Positions 58,931 to 64,000 of a stretch of DNA of 64,000 nt are shown piece by piece; within the stretch, counting starts at the first letter, position 1; the number at the start of each line of letters is the position of its first letter. The stretch is from Eretmocerus hayati. Taxonomy: Eukaryota > Arthropoda > Insecta > Hymenoptera > Aphelinidae. The DNA is taken from the NCBI GenBank assembly GCA_029851415.1, contig CM056742.1:153765121-153829120 (forward strand), given 5' to 3'. Both the position numbers and the translations under genes were made by a program. The notes beneath the pieces were generated by a model. That model was not told the origin of the DNA, ran no database searches, and worked only from the letters and a program-made list of their open reading frames with translations.

Positions 58931-61900
58931 TCATATCAATCTCTCCTCGGGTGGCGGTTTCATAACGTTATCCATTTCTACCCTCGGGTTACTAAACTCC
59001 TGAGCCGAAGGACTGTATGTGCCACGAGTTGCCCGCTTCTTCCGCGCCATCATGAAGAACGCTATAAGAGACCCGGCAGCAATGAGGAATAGTGCAGCAA
59101 GGATCGGTCCAACGATAACCGCAATATCCAGAGCCTGGCTTCCCAAGAAATGTACGGGCTGTAAAGGTAAAACAAGTGTTAGTACATTAAATTCATACCT
59201 GAAACATTCCCAGAACTAAGATCGGTCTAATTAATTTAAAACGTGAGTTTGCGTAACAATATCAACACGTTGAAGGAATTGAACTTATGAGAGAAGGTCT
59301 GATTCAAAGGTTTCTCAACATTAAGGACGAAAGCTCACCTCGGTGCAGTTATCGCCGCTATACTCAGGCGTACACTGACAGCTATATCCTCCAGATTCAA
59401 CGCACTCGCAGGTGCCACCATTTTTACAATAATCGGCCTCTTTGCAAGGATCGATCATCTTACAGTCTCTTCCGCAGAAACCAATATTGCACTCGCATAC
59501 GTATCCTCCAAGAGTATTATTGCACTGGCCCTGGCCGCAATCGGCCAAAGGCGGAGTCGTACACTCGTCTATGTCCTCGGAGCAGTCGTCACCGGTATAT
59601 CCAGTACCCGAACAATCGCACGTGAAACTGTTGATTCCGTCGTGGCAACGTCCTCCGTTTTTACAGGGTGGGACGCCCTCCTTCTTCGGTACACAGTCGT
59701 CGATGTTGGTCTCGCAATAATGACCGGTAAAGCCTTCTGGACAATCACACCTCGGGGACTGTGGACCATGAACCGAGTGTTTGAGATAAAATAACGATTG
59801 TCCGATTTGATTGATTCCCTATATGCAGTTGTGTAAATATATACATAACGGACAAGAGACTCTTTCCAACATGAGTTGACGATGGGTTGTCTCTTATCAG
59901 TAACACGATCGAATGAGATTTTTATCGCGAAGACCCCACTTTATCTGCTCCAAATATTTGTCACTTGCGCAAGAAACATATACTCAAAGGAAAATACATC
60001 TTCCATGCAGTGAGAGTAAATATATATTGAATGCATCATCAAATTGAATAGAGTTAGATTGATGAATGAACACTTGATACTGAGGGAAAGTTTAATACTC
60101 GTCATTTATCTTTAATCTTGCGAGATAACGAATTGTGACGCGAACCGCACTATATTAACTCGATGAAAAATCAAAGCTGGTCTTACCTGTTCGTGAGAGA
60201 CGCACTCTGCGCCGTTCTCGCATTTGTTCAACATGCAGAATGGCGTGTCGCATAAGCTACCCTCGTATCCAGGCTGACAGGAACAAGTGAAATTGTCACC
60301 GGTTTCAAGGTTTCGTAGATCCGAGCACGTGGATCCGTTTCTGCAAGGCTCATCGGCGCAAGTAATCAACCTGTAGTTTTCGCACAATTCACCTATGAAC
60401 TGATCTGAACACTCGCAATGGAAAGAGCCTTTCTCATTCACGCAAGTACCACCGTGATGGCAAGGTTTCTCCAAGCACTCGTTCACATCCTCGTCGCACC
60501 TGTACAAAAGACAGTTAGTTATACATCATACTGTGTCATGATACTGACGTATGCGTAAATCAGTCAGCCGCGTCGTCGACGCGCGAATACAAGGCGAGAC
60601 ACCCGTGAGTCGATCCGTGATAAGATAAGCGAAGATGACTCTACTTGCGGCGGCGCTTCGATGGATAATTAGGCGAGAGCATCAGGTGTCTTTAGTTTAT
60701 TCGCGATTGCGCGCGGATGTTCACAACTTGGGATTTGGAGTAGAGTTGCCGGTAGGAAATTGAATCAGATATGTCAATATCAAGTAGGAGAGATTTGAAT
60801 TTTATGCTTATCTTTTGAAGTTTAATCAGAAAAAATTTTGGTAGGTCTGAGATGTTGGTATTTCTTTGCAGAATGTATGCGATTATCAAGACAACACTGT
60901 CGGACATAGTACTGAGGAATTTTTTTAAAGCCGCTTAGGTTGAGTTGGATAATAATTGCATCGACCTAATGTTCGATAATTTCAATTACTGAATGAATTA
61001 CACTTACAGCCATCCTTGCCACCCAGGCTTGCACTCGCATGTATAATTGGCTATGCCGTCGATACAAGTTGAATTGTTATCGCACTTGTTGTCCTCACAT
61101 TCGTCAATATCGACCGAACAGTCATCCTCCGCATAGCCAGCTGGACACTGGCAGACATAGCTATTGTACTGATTCAAACAGTGTCCGTTGTTTTTACAAT
61201 TACTTTCAAAACAAAGTCGACAACCTATACTATCGTGAGTCGATGCATTGTCTTGTTGCAAAGATAGGAATTCCATGGGGGTGAGATTTACATTCTGATA
61301 GAGTTGCTCATCCGAGAAATAGTGCAGGAGCATACTGCCTATTCGAACTTCACCAAGGCAGCCCTTGAAAGCTTCTCCTGAAATTATAAAAAAATCGAAT
61401 GAAATTTCTAGCTCAAGCTGTATCGAGAAAAATTCAAATCGATTTACTTACCAGACTGCATACTATGCGGTGGAATCGCCGTCGTAAGTTTCCTATCAAT
61501 AAACTCGACTGAATTCCCGGAAATTCCATCTTTACTGTCAAAATGCCTTTCGGAACCTATAGTAAGATAGCTAAGCCTGTCTGATAAAGGTCTACCTAGA
61601 CCACCAAGAGTCACGCTACCCGACAACAGAAGATCGTACCACGCAGCCAAGTTAAAGTTTTGACTCGATTGCGGAGCGGCTTCATCGTTCACATCTTCGT
61701 CGTAGGTACACTCAATCGAGTCGTTGTTCAGCTTGAGATGTATTGACGTCCAATTGCCGTCGGGCTCAGGTTTTCCAAACGCCAATATACCACTATTCTG
61801 AAGGTCAAGCTTCCAAGCGACTGTGACTTTATCTTCATAAACGGATACGGTAAAATGTGCGTTTCCCGATTTGGGAGCCATGTGCATAAGGGTACCGCCT

Positions 61901-64000
61901 GTGTTCGATCTGTACGTAATTTTAATTGAGTCTATCGATGACTCAGTAAGATTTTTGATTTCGGAGTGCTTATACATGTACGTAAATGCGGTTGAGACTC
62001 CATCAAATGTTGCATTCGCTAGGCACTCATAGCCATCGTCAAGATTTTGACATTTGGATCCACTGGGGCAGTCTTGTAGTTCGCAAAATTCCATCTCCTG
62101 ACAGGTTTTGCCGGTATAACCACGTGGGCACTCGCATCTAAAGTCGTTCCATGTAACGTGACACGTGCCATTGTGGAAGCACGGACTCGATGCGCAAACA
62201 TTGTCCGAGACGACACCTTTGAGAACCTTCTCACTGTCAAACGTTACGTTACCAAACTGCGGAAGGGCTGGTATGCCCGTTGCCTGTGATGAAAAAAAAT
62301 TCGAGATTCATAACAATCGTTGCATTATGGAAGAAAGAAAATTAGCATTCGGAGAGTAAAGTACAAACCTTCAAAGGATAGACTTCGACGAACATGATCT
62401 CGGCACCGTTGGATACCTGCACATCCTGGATGACACCTTTAAAGTTAACCTGGGATACACGAGTAGGTTCAAGTAGCCTGGTATCAACCTGTCGTATATG
62501 CCTTGATACCTGGGGCAAACCACCCAGATACAGTACCGTCACGTTCAACTGACCATTGGCACTGATGGTCTTTCTAAAATACTCGGTTCCATTGATTTTA
62601 ACTTGTACAAGAGTTACGTTCCTGACAACCTGTATAAGATGGTTGTTACCATCGTTCAGCTTGACTCCACCAACTGTGTAAGATTCGGTACCGTTAAACT
62701 GTATGCGTACAAGCAGTTCTCCACCTTCAAGTTGGGCTGCGATGAAAGTTTTGTCCTTGGTAAGGTCGAGGGAGGGTGAGTTTGACTCAGAGCCGAGGTA
62801 GAAGATGTCACCACGCTCTTCCCGCGTCCGGATGAACATGGATATATCGACGATTGAACGTACAGCTTTACGCGCTGTATCGCTCACTTTTACGGTTACG
62901 AAGCCGTTAGTTATGTTCTCGTAGCCAAAGGTTGCTGCGGTCATGTTGTACTGACACGTGTTGCCGAGGTAAGGGCGCTCGCATTTACACGAAAAGCTGC
63001 TCCAGCGATCGGTACAGTGGCCATTATTTTTGCATGGATTTGGCGAACACTGCTCTTGTCGAGGACATCCTGAATCGACGTTGAGGAACTCAACGTGCTT
63101 CGACGATGTGCCCGGATAAATCTGCAATTTACACGATCGCATTAAGTTATCACTTCAACAATCTGAAGACACTGTGTTCAATAGAAATCTTAATTTTGCT
63201 AAACTAAAACTTCATTTTCATCCTAAGTCTCGCCCATGAATAAACACTGACAACTAATGAGAGCAAGTAATCATCTGGGGCGTCAATAAGTCGACCATTG
63301 AAGAGTGTTTTCAATCGAATAGATCGTTTGTCTAGTTAACCCTCTGCGGCATGCACTTTCTCGGAAAACTACAAACTTTTCATGTTTGTTTGTTCATATA
63401 GAAAGTACGTAAACAAATGCCGACTCTGGCGCGGTTGCCAAACTCTACTCTCATCATATTCCAAGCCGAGATCACAAAAACCCCGTAGAGAATACATGAA
63501 TTAGCCTTTGAGAAAAAAGATAGTGACCACCACGCCGCAAAGGGTTAATACTAGAGAAAATATCTTATTTCCGAGGAAAATTATATTGAAATCTCAAAAT
63601 TTTGAGTATTCGTCGAACACGAAGTCTTTGACTTGAATGAGTTTGAATTGATGATTTCGTTCAGTTGATAGAGATAGGAACTTACCGATTCTCCATTGAT
63701 GACGATATCCTCTGTACATCCGACAAAGAAAGCCGGTCCATGTGGGAGCTTGCGAAGATTGGAAACGGTGCTACCAATGTAGGTGGTAGAAAACGAGGTG
63801 TATGTGGCGTTGGCACCTTCATTCAGGTTGATAGGATAAATGGTCTGTTCTTCGTTAGCCGATAGAATCAGATGGGATGAATTAATAGCGACGAAGACCT
63901 TATGCCAATCAGAGTCAGCCAAGCCAGAACCGATGAAGACGCCATGCCACTTGTTGAGCAGACTCGAATGAAGGTTCAGTTTACCACCAGCTAACTCGAG
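58931..64000 (-). CDS. crb: Crumbs, apical polarity transmembrane protein (3' part)
   Basis: Crumbs defines the apical membrane of epithelia and photoreceptors with Stardust/Pals1 and Patj. Seven exons are in the window: 63686-64000 (continuing off the edge), 62369-63121, 61452-62283, 61008-61377, 60187-60499, 59339-59758 and 58931-59158; 1076 residues, phases consistent. In protein order there is the end of one laminin-G domain, EGF repeats interleaved with two more laminin-G domains, then a run of EGF repeats (about 11 EGFs in view, many DIDEC-type calcium binders). A membrane span follows ([20 protein letters not shown]), then a 37-residue tail. The tail has the FERM-binding [11 protein letters not shown] and the PDZ-binding end PPPEERLI, as in Drosophila Crb. 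The upstream EGF array and signal peptide lie beyond the window. Confidence 0.97.

Noticed and set aside
1..64000. tRNA genes, CRISPR arrays, viral or bacterial insertions
   Set aside because: Read through both strands by eye; no cloverleaf A/B box pairs, no spaced direct-repeat array and no viral-type genes were found.

Overview
The window is a gene-dense stretch of an AT-rich arthropod genome, most likely a holometabolous insect. The genes are classic eukaryotic: GT-AG introns (many only 60-150 bp), no operons, and animal-only families such as Crumbs, Git, endonuclease G and an axonemal-type dynein light chain. The Crumbs tail ends in the insect-type EERLI. Short introns and genes such as a C11orf54-type hydrolase would suit a hymenopteran, but that placement is inference. 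Coordinates of multi-exon genes run from start codon to stop; exon junctions were read by hand from splice consensus and checked for codon phase.

Layout, left to right. (1) 1-2835, minus: 5' part of condensin ATPase SMC4, running off the left edge. (2) 5007-6949, plus: Rogdi. (3) 8359-8577, minus: an orphan coding exon of unknown membership. (4) 9017-12901, minus: a 3-beta-HSD-family dehydrogenase. (5) 15224-16721, plus: C11orf54-type zinc ester hydrolase. (6) 17076-18298, plus: SLC35G1-like drug/metabolite transporter. (7) 21406-25877, minus: a 15-finger C2H2 zinc-finger protein with a long inferred 3' UTR. (8) 28738-31079, plus: an unrecognised protein with two KEN boxes. (9) 31679-32752, minus: WDR74. 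(10) 33765-40168, plus: Git ArfGAP in 13 exons, with a cluster of inverted repeats in its largest intron. (11) 41551-41990 plus and 43178-45072 minus: two diverged DNAL4-type dynein light chains, tail to tail. (12) 46996-49072, plus: CIAO3/Nar1. (13) 49871-51064, minus: Josephin-type deubiquitinase. (14) 52034-53120 minus and 53550-55324 plus: VPS29 and RAD9, head to head. (15) 55882-57429, plus: endonuclease G. (16) 58931-64000, minus: the 3' part of crumbs.

The genes do not form one pathway. They are mostly housekeeping and cell-biology genes: chromosome condensation (SMC4), checkpoint (RAD9), ribosome biogenesis (WDR74), cytosolic Fe-S assembly (CIAO3), retromer (VPS29), V-ATPase regulation (Rogdi) and polarity/adhesion (Crumbs, Git). 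Several pairs are head to head and probably share promoters. The unusual content is the uncharacterised KEN-box protein, the orphan exon, the DNAL4 duplication, and a family of foldback (inverted-repeat) elements with two copies about 6 kb apart plus an adjacent long-TIR MITE. I found no tRNA, rRNA, CRISPR array or autonomous transposon.
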